DNA of 64,000 nucleotides from Crambe crambe (lineage: Eukaryota; Porifera; Demospongiae; Poecilosclerida; Crambeidae), in contig OZ004588.1 of NCBI GenBank assembly GCA_963924555.1, positions 2,914,001 to 2,978,000 of the forward strand, in the 5' to 3' direction. Position 1 is the first letter of the stretch. Every line of letters starts with the position of its first letter. A program made the translations under genes and the position numbers. The notes below the pieces were generated by a model, which saw only the letters and a list, made by a program, of their open reading frames with translations, was not told the origin of the DNA and made no database searches. Of this stretch, positions 1 through 12,800 are shown piece by piece.

Positions 1-35
1 ATCTCTATCTAGCAGATGAAATAAGTAAAATATAA
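1..35 (+). CDS. 3' end of an upstream gene X copy (partial)
   Basis: The first 35 bases read in frame as the last codons of the gene X terminal exon (ending ADEISKI, then TAA) and match 54779-54813. The rest of this copy must lie upstream of the window. An AATAAA signal follows at 169-174, as it does after the other copy. The exact match of frame and stop shows that the upstream copy still ends at the same codon. Whether its transmembrane, SRCR and 2A exons are intact cannot be seen here. Confidence 0.7.
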   Translation, partial: LYLADEISKI

Positions 36-168
36 TCGAAATTCATCACTTTATTTGAAGACATAGGGAGTCTTTCTTGAGTAGAGAAAGTGAAACAGAA
101 TTCCAAAAACATGTTAGAGCATCAGCCATATTTCCTTTCAAGAAGCTACAATGAATGAAATCAAAAAG

Positions 169-174
169 AATAAA
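169..174 (+). promoter_or_regulatory. Candidate polyadenylation signal for the upstream gene X
   Basis: AATAAA lies about 135 bases after the stop at 33-35. The same signal is found at 54929-54934 after the complete gene X. Confidence 0.5.
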
Positions 175-229
175 GACAGGGGTTTTTGCAGCTAATTTTT
201 GATCATCAATCTTACATGAATTTTAATTA

Positions 230-552
230 GCTACAGCTGCATTTGTCTCTAGACTGGAGACAAATTTGTGATGTCACAAGCACCATGTGGCCTCGTTAGT
301 TTGCCACCATTTCCCACTGTAGTTTTGCTTGCAGCTACAGATCTGTAAAAAGATGACAATCGACATGTTAGCAAGTCTAAGACAGGGGTCTGTATCTTAG
401 TATTTTCTTTCTACAAGTCTGCAAACTTACAGCCACGAAAATGGTGGTAAACTAGCAAGGTCAGCACGTGGTGCTTGTGACATCACATCCTGCTACAATT
501 CATTGCTGAATCTGAGCTTTTACGCCAGTCTAGCAACAAACACAGCTGTAAC
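230..552. mobile_element. Fold-back MITE-like element, copy A
   Basis: The left part (from 230, GCTACAGCTGCATTTG) is an imperfect reverse complement of the right part ending at 552. An inner block around 281-310 (GTGATGTCACAAGCACCA) pairs with 462-487. There is no coding potential. The same element is at 54990-55312, so it was in place before the segmental duplication. It lies between the gene X stop and the gene Y start, in the likely gene Y promoter region. Confidence 0.6.
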
Positions 553-756
553 GTAACTGTTGGAGGATGGAACTCAATTTTAGGAACCATTTAAACTAGG
601 CACTAGCTGGAGATGCTTTTCACATAATAAATCTTAACTACAATATTTGGTCAAACACATTAGGACCTAAAATATGAAAAAAAATGGCTTCTACTGAATA
701 TTGTTGAAGTTTACCTTGTGCTATAGGATGGCAAAAAAACTGTAGAGGTGATACTA

Positions 757-850
757 ATGCTAGTGGAAAAAATGTTCAAGATTGTAGGCCTTGATTACAT
801 GAATTATGGAAATTATGAGCTAAAGAAAATGAATCCCACACCTGTTTTAG
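757..850 (+). CDS. Gene Y exon 1 (copy A): leader
   Basis: The open stretch starts at ATG 757 (MLVEKMFKIVG...) and ends TTA G at 850 before a GTACCT donor, in phase 1. The 31-residue product is identical in copy B (55519-55612) despite one synonymous change, which supports coding. An earlier ATG in copy B (ATGGCAAAG) is frameshifted in copy A by one missing base in an A run, so the ATG at 757 was preferred. Alternatively this is an internal exon using the AG just before TGGAAAA (about 764), which is also phase 1. Confidence 0.5.
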
Positions 851-3800
851 GTACCTTTGTGTAGAGTTGTTTATAAGCAATACTGTTTCATTTTCAACAT
901 TGATATTTGTACTGTAGTTTGAGTGACAGCTGAATTATCCATGCTGAGTTTCAGACAATTCTGACCTGTAGCATAGAAAATACAAACTCTAACTCAAGCT
1001 TCCTTTTGCCTGCTTTGTTCCCTGCCAGTATCAGGGTTGACTGCACTATATATAGTGCCACAGGCTTAAAGAGTAGAACTTTTGTAATTTTTGTTTCTGT
1101 CTTCACCAAATCAGATTCCTCAGGGAACGATCTTCCTTCAAATTACAGTCCCCAAAGCTATGAATCAAGTAACCCTCGGATAGAGATCCCGGAACCTACC
1201 CTTCCTCTGTTTTCTCAAGACATTGGACCTGATAAGGAGAGTGATCCTCCCCCTGATGATCCTCCAAACCTTCCTAGGAGTGAGCTTCACCTTGGTGATT
1301 TTCCTCTTAATGAGTCCTTTGATCCTCCAGACCCTCCTAGTATAGCTGAGTCCAGACAGGAAAGGAGAAGAAAACAAAGGATGAAGCGCAAGTTCAAAGG
1401 TACCTTAACTAGCTACACATTTGTACTTGTCCACAGGAATAGAGAGGTTGCAATATCCATGACTTTTTACAAGAAGCTTTACATTGGTGTACACCTGTAA
1501 AGTGTAAAGTACATTGCTATTTTACTTCTTGATGGGGTATAAATGGCTCAATTCTGTATACATCTGGAACAATCTCTTGCTGATCCTTAGTTTATTCTGC
1601 AAGACTATTTATTGTCAAAATTTCACAGGGAGGGTTGGGAAACTGGGAATTTTCCCACCCAAAAAATCCCTCTCCTCCAAAGAAATTACTTCATCTGAAG
1701 TTTCACATCTCTTAGGTCTTGCTGATACTTATGCCCCCGAATTAGTAGTATGAAACCCTGATAGTTAACTTTGGTGTTAGTCAACTGCCAAATGAAATCG
1801 TCCACTGAATTTTTCCAACCATGTAGTACATTGGTGGGAGTTGTCATAGTCAGGAGTGACTACCTCCATTGATGACTCCCAGGTGACTCCTGACTAGGTG
1901 TGGTATAATGTATGCTCATGAATTAATGAGACCAGTAGTAACTAACTAGGCTTCACCCTAATATACTAATTTTTACGCATATTTTCTACAACTGAAAATA
2001 TATGGTAGGAAGCACATTACATACTAGCTCTCGAGCTTGCATTGTATTTAAAGCAGAAGTATGGATTTCAGATGCCAAGGGATCTTTGTCTGAGCTAGCA
2101 ATGCTGAATTTAGTAGCGAAATTTTAATTGTTAAAAATAATTCGCAGGTGATTCAAAAAAATAAGAAATAAACACATCAAGAAATTTTCTGCAAAATTTT
2201 CCCAATTTACGGTTTTATGTTTCGAGCAATTGCTGAATAAGCTACCACGAAATTATGCCCATTATGCTCAAGTTATGGTCACAATTTATTGAAATTTGGT
2301 TGCCCAAAAGTATATTAGTTGTAGATTTATCTTTTTTCGGTCAGTTAGTCACAAACTATACACATGACTAGTCAGTGGCAGTTGTATTGGAGTAGGAGTG
2401 ATAACTTTATAAGGATTGATCTTGTTAAGATTGATAATGCACATTCCCAGACAGTTGCTCCCAGAAGGTTATCTTTGAGTGATTGCTTACACTGCATGCA
2501 TAGGGACTTTACTTACTATTTTAATATTCTAGCTTTATGCCTGATGGTAGGGAGTACCTATTATGCTCAAGATTATGCCAGTATATTAAGTTCGAGCCTA
2601 GTAGTAACACCAACTATGAGATACTGGGGTAAGGTGCCCAAACTTGTGTGCTGTATTATATAGATAGTGACGTAAAATGGGCATGGCTAGGCTGGTTATT
2701 TCTGGGGCACTACAGTCCACCATTGTCTGGCTGCTTTGGGAATGAGATGGCAGTGGTGGTTTCTTTTTACTTCTTAAGAAGTACCCATCTTAATTGCACA
2801 GCCAGGGCCGGATCCAGGATTTTTAGATAGGTGGGGTTGCAGGACTAGGAGCACACACACACTGGGCCATGGGGAAGGGTCAAGAAAGAACAAGTTATTT
2901 GAAGGATCCATGTTGGCTTCACTTGCAGGCTGCCACTTCTTGAGCATTTGCTTCATAATGCACAAATTTGGATCCAAGAAGTCCAAAATTTTCCCCAAAT
3001 TTCCCTAAATGGCACATATTTGTGTGCATTATATGACAGCATGAGTATAGGCAAAGGTGTGAACCATCTCAAAAATTGCTAGCTAGCTATTACACTCAAA
3101 CTCTGAAGTGACACATGCAAGGTCACAGGTGTTCATGAAGGAAATCACAGTTAGTATGCACTGAGTTATCTAATGTGTGACCTTGCAAATGAAAGCCAAA
3201 GTGTTCCAAAATTTAAAGTGCAAGTTCACAGGTGTGAAATAAGGAAGTCTCAGTTAGTATCCACTAAGTTATCTAATGTGTGAACTTGCCAAACATATAC
3301 ATAGACTTGACCATAGCCTTAGATTATGATGGCAGTAGTAACCACATTAGTTAAGTTAGTTCATAATATGTTCCTCTAATTATACTACTTTAGAGCAGAA
3401 ACACAAGAAAATAGATACGGCTAAGCAAGTAGGCATGATCAAATTGCATTAGCTATTATAGCTAGTGTATCATTTCATAGCTTGGGAACAAAGGGGGGGG
3501 GGGGGTTGCAACCCCCTCAACCCCACCCCTGGATCTAGCCTTGACAGCATTAGCAATGAAAATATAAAAATGGGTGTGGTTATGGGAGTGGTAGTAGGAG
3601 ACCCACTATTAAGAAGTACCCTTTAGAAAATCCTGGATCCGCCACTGGATGGGGGATCTCAACTTCACCCCTGGATCCAGGGATCCAGCCATGTGCTTGT
3701 TATAAGATGCCGCCATGTTGGTGTATAGGTGAAGGGTGTGTCTATGAGTATGAAGTGTCTGCTACAAGTCAACTCTGACTTCTTTTTAGTGTTAAAACAT

Positions 3801-6800
3801 AATCTAACACACCAGCAACAGGACTCCTAAAGGCAAACTAGTACATTTCCCCTATGCCATGTACACCAATATGGACAAGTCCAACGTTATAGAAAGCCAC
3901 ACCTATTGCAACCTCTCTATAGGAACTAAGGAGACAGAAATATCATACTGTCTGGAATTCATAGGCTCCAGCAGATTATGCTCAGATTTATACACAAGAT
4001 TCTATTCTCAGATTCTCACTCTAGCCTATTATTCTTTCAATTGTACCCATTATTCCCAAAGACTCTCTTATACATAGCTATGGCAACAGGGCTGGATTTG
4101 GATTATTAAATAGATGGGGTTGCATTACTAGGGACACACACTGGACTATGGGGAAGGGTGTGGGAAAGGGCATATATGGCATGGGAATTATTTGGAGGAC
4201 CATGTATGTTGGCTTCACTGATAGTTTGCCACATTTTGAGCTTTTAAAGTTTGTGCATAAAATTGAATAATCCAAGTAGAGTAGTCTCCTATACCATAGA
4301 TACATTTGTGTATGGTGTTACATTCCTGTGGGTTGTTATAAACTAATGGTTTGTAACCTCAATACATAATCAAACCACGATAATAACATTGAGCTGCATG
4401 CCTATACCAACTATCCCTAATAATGTAGCAGTTATTTTTGCTGGCTTCTTCAAGCTTCTTCTTCAATCTTGTTCAGCTTCTTGCCCTATTCCACCACCTC
4501 TAAATGGCATGTGTGGTCAGTCATATGCTAGCATTTGTGTAGGTAAGGGGTGGACCACACCAAAATTATGACATCTTTGAAGTGACATATGCATGGAAAT
4601 CAGTTTTTATGTACTAAGTTATAAAATGTGTGTCCTTGAAAGTGCAAGTCACTGTTTCTTACCACTTTGATGAAGTATGAAGTATATATAATTATTATGA
4701 AGTATTATTATTGTCAAAGTAGAAATGCACATGACCAAGCAAGTAGGTATGGTCAAAATCACTGTGCACCATTTTAGGGGAGTGGGGGCCAACCACCCCC
4801 CCCCCCCCGAATATGTTAGGGAAAGTCCAACTTTTGAACTTTGTGGATGTCACCATCTTATTCACCCATAATCTCGACTGTGGGGTGTGTTGGGGTGTGC
4901 CAAATTAAACAGCTGTGGGTCCCTTTCCATAGGAGCTGCTGAGTCAGTTTGGGGAGTCCAAAACTCACGGATTTTCACCTGCTGAGCAATATGTATTGAT
5001 ATATTTCCACTAAGTTGTGGTTAATATGGGTACATCCTTGCTGATATCTATTAATTAGTGTGTCATTGATATTTTGTTTGTAGCTCCTCCACTCAGCTTA
5101 AGAAATGTTGTTGCAGTCCTAAACAAACTTTCGTGGAGCCGTGTTGGTGAAATACTGAAAATCCCCGAGACTAAGTTAAATACTATCGAAGACGAGTGTG
5201 ATACGGATGAGGAAAGACTTTTAGCCACTGTTAATTATTTTTTATTAAATGATCCGAATGCGTCCTGGAGGAGACTTATACGTCGGCTTGACATGTATAG
5301 CCATTCAGATATAGCAAACAGGATACGGAAGTATGCAGAGAAACTAACAGGTTAGTGAGAGCTTCAAACATATTGACATATGTACATGAATAGGTTGCAT
5401 GTGCAGTTAAAACATTGCTGCTGTTCTGTTCCACAGGACTCAGTTGTATTATCTCTAATCTCCATGACGTTTTACATAATTACATAATTATATCTGCTGA
5501 GTCAGCTATATCATTGTAACTACTTGACTGCTGCACATGCTGAGATCCATGCCCAGTTAATAAGAGTAGAGACTCAAAGTCTGTAGTACATGTAACAAAG
5601 TTTAATTTTTTGCTTGTCAATTTCATTGCACTATTACATTCACTCTGACCCTTGAAGTTAATGAGTTATGTATGTAACTCTTTACTGGTATAAAATAGAG
5701 TCTTATAGTAGCCACCATTAGAACCAACATGTATATAATCAGCTCTCTGCTGATGTCTGAAATCAGTCTGGAATCAACAAAGTAATACTGTAGTTCCAGA
5801 AATTTCCAAGTTGAAATATTTCACATTTTTATTTTTTAATTTCGGAAACATTATATACAGCATCCAAAAATTTTCAACAATGAATTGTTATTGCATCCAG
5901 ATGTGCGTGAATTAGAGTTCGACTAGTTACTGCATGTATGTATGTAATGGCAGAGTCCGTGGCTGAGTCACAATGTGAGATGGATTCCTGCATCAGAGGC
6001 TATCATGAATACAGAGCAATATGGACAGCAGCTATTGGAGAGTCTCTTTGTTGTATTAGGGGAGCCTACTAATACAATAGATCAATACACTGTTGCTGTA
6101 ATTAGAAGTGGACTAGTTGTTGGACATTTGCCTAAGAAGATTTCAAGAGTTTGCTCACTTTTTTTGAGGAGAGGAGGTACCATATATTGTATAGTCACCA
6201 ACACCAGGAGATATTCCACAGACCTCCCTCAAGGTGGATTAGAGATCCCCTGCACTTTGCATTTTGAAGGGATCAATTCTTTGAGAAGACGCTTAAAAAA
6301 TGCATGCCCAATCTCAATTCATAATCAGTACTTAAATCATTGTTTTCATCTGCTAAAATTATACCGTACAGTGGTTTTTTTATATTTCGTTAATCATCAA
6401 AGGACAATACAGATGAAGAATTACGGTAGTCTTTTATTCAGTATGGTATGATTATTTTTGCGCATGTAAAACAATATCTACGGACTTCGATTCACAGCTG
6501 CTTTTTCACTGGCTTGCATACTATTCTTTGCCTTCATTTCTTCAGGTATAGCCCTCTTCGCAATCGTGGCGACTTCTTAAGTGATGGAATCTAGCTAGCT
6601 AAGAAAGTGGACCAGAAAGTTATGTAAGTTACATATAGTGCATGCTGTAGTTGAATGTACGAACGTCTACATGTGGCTAAATGGTGGTTTTATATTGGAA
6701 ATAGAAAAATTTTCGATAGACTGATTACTGAAATTACCGAATTTTTATTCCCACCAAGATTATCCCGCTGTAAGGTACACATTAAGTACATCAATCAATC

Positions 6801-9800
6801 ACCGTTCACATCCACTTCTTCTATCTCTGAATCTTCCACACCAAGTGCTTTATTGTCAATATCAAGTGCTTGACATATTCCAGCTTCGTTCACTATGAAT
6901 GACGGATTATCAGCAATGTGCTGAACTGTCTTGACAAGCCATTTGGCACCAAGTTCTTTCATAGCTGGTAAACATAGGTCAGCAGGTTCCAATCTTGATC
7001 CAACTGCTCTGCTATATGACTTGAATACCAGTCTTGAAATTTTCGCTGAAGAAAATCCTTCACAGGCTTATTAACAGAGAGGTCCATTGGCTGTAATAAA
7101 TCTGTGGTATTAGCAGGCAACAAACAAACATGAATCAAATTCTCTTCAAGAATAGCATTAACATATGGAGTGATTTGACCTTTAAAATTATCCATAATCA
7201 CAAGGGCAGACTTGTCTTCCCCCAAATTGTCTCTTTGCTTTTCAACATATGGAATGATTATGGCTTTGATGTATTGAAACATCGTTTCTTCATTTGACCA
7301 ATGTTTGGGTGAATGTGTAATATCCCAGTCACTTGGAAATTGAAATGGGGGTGTTGAATGGGGGTGACAACGGTTTGTCTTGACAGTGGAAGTGACATCA
7401 TTTAGAAATTCAAATGTGAAAAATTGGCAACACTAAATTTGTTCTTTGTTGTGGTGGCTTTTCACTGGACAAATTCCATCCACACAAGAAGTGAATTTGC
7501 CCATGGTCTGTAGCCACCAAACTCTTCTAACTTGAACTTGTCATATGCCATCACAATACCTCGAGCAGCAGCAACAACAATACATGCAGATACAACACCT
7601 CCAGTTTCTCTCAGTTTCAGCAAATATGCTTGCACAACCATTGTCATAGGGTGGAATGTCCCCCTCTTAGAATGACCCGGGGGTCATTTTACCCTAGGGT
7701 GAAGTGACCTGGGGTCACTCTAACCTAGGCTGGAATGACCCCCCTGGGTCACTCAGCCCTAGGGTATATTGACCCCTCTAGGATGTAGTGACCCCCTGGG
7801 TCACTTTGCCCTTTGGTATAATGACCCCTCCCTCCCCGTCTCTACATAGGATGTGGAATTAGACAATCAAATCAATTATTTTGGTGAACATCAAAACCAC
7901 TTGATACTTTTTTTTTCTTCCATGCTGCTGCTGGTGCTGTGACACATTGCTTATGAAACCACTGAGTCTTGGCATGAGCTGCAACTGATCATTTTCCATA
8001 TTCAGTTACAAATAAATCTCACTGCCGAACTTGAGCTTTTTTCTGGTTTTTCTGCTGTGGAAATGATGTCAGTGCTGATTTTCTAACAGTTGAAAAGATG
8101 CTTCCGAAACTTGTGTAATATATGCAACAGAGCAAACAATCACTGCCATTACCCTGAATTTTTGTACATTGACGAAACATATATCCAGTGGAGTAGGAAT
8201 AGGAAATTTATCGGGGGGAGGGGGGCAGGGACAATAATAAGTTAATCACAGTAATAGCAACAAAATTCAATCCTTGGTCTTACTTTCAATATACTCATAT
8301 TTGGGGGGGGGGGCAGTGCCTCTCCATCTATAGTATTGGGGGCAGTGGCCCCCCTGCCGCCCCTCTCCCCCCATTCCTACTCCACTGTCTGATATCATAA
8401 ATATAGTCTCGCGGGCCAATCCTTTACCAAAATACACCTCCCGCCGCGCTGATATCAACGGAAACTGTTGATATTAAATTAGCCAGGGGCTGCTAAAAAA
8501 ACTATAAAGAAATATTGTTCTATGATCATGAAGTGCTGAATACTTATTAGAGCATGCGCAACTCACATGTACACTTTACTTATGTGGGGGTCACTTGACC
8601 CTGAGGGGGGTCATTTAACCCTAGATTAGAGTGACCTCAGGGTCACTACACCCTAGGGTAGAATGACCGGGGGTCACTATACCCTCCGACACCGTATCTA
8701 AATAGTCCCCCAGCAAAAGTGGCCTACCACGCTTTCTTTCGGGAAGCTCATCCACTCATTATTATCTGTTTTCCGTTTCTCTCTCACACTTTCAAGGTAG
8801 TCCTTGATCGAGATGGTACTACTGTTGATTTTCACCCTCAACTTTCAAGAGAAATGTGCAGCAGCTGCTGAAACTCCATGCTGACTGCATATCTGCCCAT
8901 ATCAGCACAATCCTTAGGACTATATTAATAGAATTGTCATCTTTTCCCTGAGCTAGCTTAGCTACGTACCTACGTAAGTATATACTTCATATATGGACCA
9001 CGTTTTTTCTGTTTCTTAGCTTCAGCCATCACTTTGTCCACTTCCTTATTAGCGAGCACTACTGCCCTCAAGGTTATAATGTTGGATAAAGATCCACTGG
9101 GGCTTGGAAGTCCATCCTTAGCCTTGAAATACTTCCCTAAAGACATGTCTCGAGTATGTCAGAGCCACGTGTTACCATAATTTCAATTTTCATACAAATA
9201 TAATTTCTGGTAAGTAGCAATTTCGGAATACTTCCAACTTCCAAAAATAGTTTTGAATTCTTCTGGAACTACAGTAACTAGTATCAATACTCTAAGTGCT
9301 AAGTAGATTTTTTCTAGATCTTGGGGTTAGTAGGTGAATGCACTGCACATATAGAAAGAGAGCAAAGAGCATTATAGAAATGTAACAGTCACTGAAAGGA
9401 CAACATAGAGGTTCCATGTAACTGATGTAATGTATGGAAATGAGTTGTCTCACATAGCAAGCCTCTTGATTGCAACACTGAGATCACTAGCATATGTTAG
9501 GAAAGGCTATCGTATCGTAGAGGTTTTGTCCATAGGACCAGAAGGGGTGTGATTAAGTGAATTAGACTCTTGCTCTCTAATACAATTTCTTTCTTTTTTC
9601 TTGGCTAGCAATAATCATGCAATAATGTGAACAAACTACGTATAGTAGTAAGAGACTTGCTGTATTCTATATTCTGGGGGAAAGTTTAGTATTATTTTGG
9701 ACAACATCTAGGGGAAGTTTCCCCTATGCCCCCCCCCCCCCCCCCCTTATGGTTAGTTAGACACAAGAATTAGGTAGTTTGAGGTTTCCATGCAATGGTT

Positions 9801-12800
9801 AACAGTGACTTCTAAATATTTGACTTCATAACTTCCCCTCCAAGTCGAAAATCCTCTTATCTGTATGCTTTGGTACATTATGAAAGAGCCAACTTTGGAA
9901 AAGTTGGACCATCCACAGCTACTTTAATTAGGTATTGTGTCTCTGAGAGTTTGAGTTGAGCATTTGCATGTGATGATTATTTTACATATACACCATAGAA
10001 TATGTGGTTCATGATTGGAAGACTGTCAGTTCAGCAGACTAGATCCACCCTTACATGCTCTTACCTGTACAGAAACTATTATGTGTGTCTATAATTGATT
10101 TTGTATTTAAAATCATTGAGTGGGAAATGGGAGTGGTTATGGGAGGAGTATTTTAGTTCCTCCTCAAAGAAGAATCATATGCCTTCATTTTTTTCTAGAT
10201 TCACCTACTGAGCATACAAAGTCACAAAAATGGCATACAGTATGAGTGCAAAATTTGTTTACTGTGCAATGAAGACATGTGAACTTGACAGAACCCATTT
10301 TTTGCATGTTAGTGATGCAACCATGGTGCTTGACTAGTACTGTAAATTCTGTGTGTATGTCTTATCTGAGGTAATAGAAGTGTTTATGTCCTCCCTAGAC
10401 CCCAGCCTCACCACTCACAGTTTGCTGGCTGCTCTGGACACTGTGAGGAATGCAAAGAACATGGGTATGACTAGTATTGGTGACTTGGAGGAAGTACTTC
10501 AAATACCATCTCCTAAGAGGAAGGAGATGAGATCACAACATTCTGCAGAGGTTGATTATCGCTATCATCTAATCGAATATTATCTAAAAAGTCATGAGTG
10601 TGCTGGGTGGAATCACCTGGCTGGGAGACTTCTCTATTATGAACAACACAACGCTCTTGAGAGAGTGAAGATGAATGTTACTGCTGATAAAGGTAGGTGT
10701 GTCGTGTAGATAACACATACTAAGTGAGGCAAGGGTGAGTATAAACATTTTTCACTCATACGAAATATATCCACCACTACCAGAGTGTCCATAGTCCAAA
10801 ATACACTTTTCCTAATTAAGTATGGGGTTTTTTTAAAGATCCCTCTCTGCCCCTTAAAATAATAATTACTTAATGTGTCTTAAAATAGTAATCCTGAAAA
10901 GGAGACTATCTTCCCTTCCATAACTAAATGTATGTAAATTGGGATTCATTACACAGTCACAACTTTGCTTTGAATTAAGTGCACATGACAGTAAGTGTGT
11001 GTGGTTACTTTTTTCTCACACAAGAATGCCAATACGCATAGTCCACCCTCTATCCAAAAATCGTGTATGACAGTGTGTCCACCACTATGTGGAGGTCCCA
11101 GTGTGTCCACCACTATGTGGAGGTTCCAGTGTGTCCACCACTACGTATGTGGAGGTCCCAGTGTGTCCACCACTATGTGGATGTCCCAGTGTGTCCGCCA
11201 CTATGTGGAGGTTCCAGTGTGTCCACCGCTATGTGGAGGTCCCAGTGTGTCCACCACTCCACCACTATGTGGAGGTTCCAGTGTGTCCACCACTATGTGG
11301 AGGTTCCAGTGTGTGTGGAGGTCCCAGTGTGTCCACCACTATGGGGAGGTCCCAGTGTGTCCACCACTATATGTGGAGGTCCCAGTGTGTCCACAACTAT
11401 GTTGAGGTCCCAGTGTGTCCACCACTGTGTGGAGGTTCCAGTGTGTCCACCACTGTGTGGAGGTTCCAGTGTGTCCACCACTATGTGGAGGTCCCAGTGT
11501 GTCCAGCACTATGTGGATGTCCCAGTGTGTCCACCACTATGTGGATGTCCCAGTGTGTCCACCACTATGTGGAGGTCCCAGTGTGTCCATCACTATGTGG
11601 ATGTCCCAGTGTGTCCACCACTATGTGGATGTCCCAGTGTGTTCACCACTATGTGGATGTCCCAGTGTGTCCACCACTATGTGGATGTCCCAGTGTGTCC
11701 GCCACTATGTGGAGGTTCCAGTGTACTTGTATATAGCAGTGGAATTGATGTGTATGTGTTGTCTACTCATAATTATGTTCATTTGGAGGAAATGTGTTTA
11801 AGTTTTGAAAACTACATAAATGTGGTCTGTGGCATGTAGTGTTGTTGGTCAAATGTAAACAGTCTCTATGGCATGACATCTTGTAACTATACATTCCTAT
11901 TTGACATTAAGCATGCATGCCATTATGGATATCCCAGGGTTGCAATTGTAATGTGTATAAGGAAGAATCTTAGGCTTTTGGGGAAGAGTTAGTACGTAGG
12001 GGATGTCCCATTCAGCCAAGAAAATAAGCAATCAGGAAGTTACGCAATAGTAGCGTAGTGATCGAAATAACAACCTGACACGACATTCTAATCAAGTATA
12101 TCAGGTACATGCATAACACCAGTAAAGGCATGTAGTCTTAGTGTTCACAATGCGAAGTCATCCTGACCAAAGTGGACTTCAAATTTCAGCTCTACAATGC
12201 TATACATTCCTATTTGACATGAACTTTCACATTCTCCCAGTCTAACATAATGTACTGTTGCCTCTGTATTACTTTTTTTCCTGATGCAGTGCATTGGTTT
12301 TCAGTAAATCTAACCAAAAGTTATTTTTAGTGTTGATACAATATTTAACAGTTCCCATTGGTTGGTTATTTCCACTAATTCATCAGTAAATTTTGAGAGA
12401 GGAAACCCTACTGTGATTACCCCTGTTAAAGCTGCTGAATTGAAGACAATTTATATATCTCAAATTAAAGAACTCTATTCGTTGCTCGAGGTTGGGGCTA
12501 TAACAGATGGTGACTTTCAAAAAGTATTTTAGAACTGATGGATAAATTGTAAGGCTATGTTGCTTTTGATATTACCATACATTCCAATCTTAGCACCCAC
12601 TAAGATTATGGAGCAAGCAATTGCTTAAATGGAAAGAATAAATTAGGGGTCTTAATTTGTTATGCACTATTCTATTTAAGAACTGCTTTCTCATGGTGGG
12701 TTTTACCCAAAACTGGCAAGATCTAGACTAGCTGTAATTTGAAATGATCCTGCAACTTCAGTCTGGTCATAATGCTACGTCAGAATATCAGTCTCTAAAA

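Larger units (their letters stand above)
1..9136 (+). repeat. Segmental duplication, copy A
   Basis: This stretch aligns in direct orientation with 54779-63996 at high identity by eye, with scattered small indels. It contains the end of gene X, the first three exons of gene Y and a pogo-like transposon, all in the same order as copy B. Two large differences stand out: an ~0.9-kb insertion here at 2751-3647 and a 715-bp element in copy B at 59702-60416. The left boundary lies beyond the window start, and the right boundary may lie beyond the window end in copy B, so the unit is at least 9.1 kb. Confidence 0.93.
6795..9146 (-). pseudogene. Pogo/Tigger-like (DDE_1) transposase pseudogene, copy A
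   Basis: Reading leftward, fragments follow family order. An N-terminal part begins near 9146 (MSLGKYFKAKDGLPSP) and carries KKRGPY; then come ERKRGRPLLLGDYLD near 8720 and VQAYLLKLRETGGVV near 7630. The catalytic part follows (DITHSPKHWSNEET, LVIMDNFKGQITP with a DDE aspartate, PANTTDLLQPMD), and the C-terminus ends at 6795. Stops and frameshifts separate the blocks, and a ~1-kb insertion splits the frame at 7649-8697. KRGRPLLLG, HSPKHWSNEET and TTDLLQPMD are typical of pogo-like elements. It lies antisense in the intron between death-domain exons 1 and 2. It is not functional. Confidence 0.82.
5351..10398 (+). other. Gene Y intron 3 (copy A)
   Basis: The intron holds a decayed pogo-like transposon on the minus strand (6795-9146) with its own insertions, and a C run near 9729-9746. 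The segment 5400-6650 has no coding signal that I trust: an open stretch at 5975-6451 is frameshifted by indels in copy B. The duplication ends within this intron, near 9136. Confidence 0.6.

Noticed and set aside
727..756. Upstream start codon for gene Y (ATGGCAAAG in copy B)
   Set aside because: Copy A lacks one base in the adjacent A run, which gives an early stop, while the following ATG is intact in both copies.
1165..1377. Antisense basic open frame opposite the acidic linker exon
   Set aside because: It is the shadow of the DPP/EES-rich coding strand, with no independent support.
5975..6451. 158-codon open frame in the gene Y intron
   Set aside because: Copy B (about 60840-61290) has indels that break the frame, there are no splice signals at suitable ends, and no domain is visible.
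7462..9146. A working pogo transposase
   Set aside because: Stops, frameshifts and a 1-kb insertion break the frame in both copies.
10995..11839. Several long overlapping open frames rich in Cys, His and Val
   Set aside because: All arise from the 28-bp minisatellite, whose unit has no stop in any + frame; there is no start context, splice signal or non-repeat coding.
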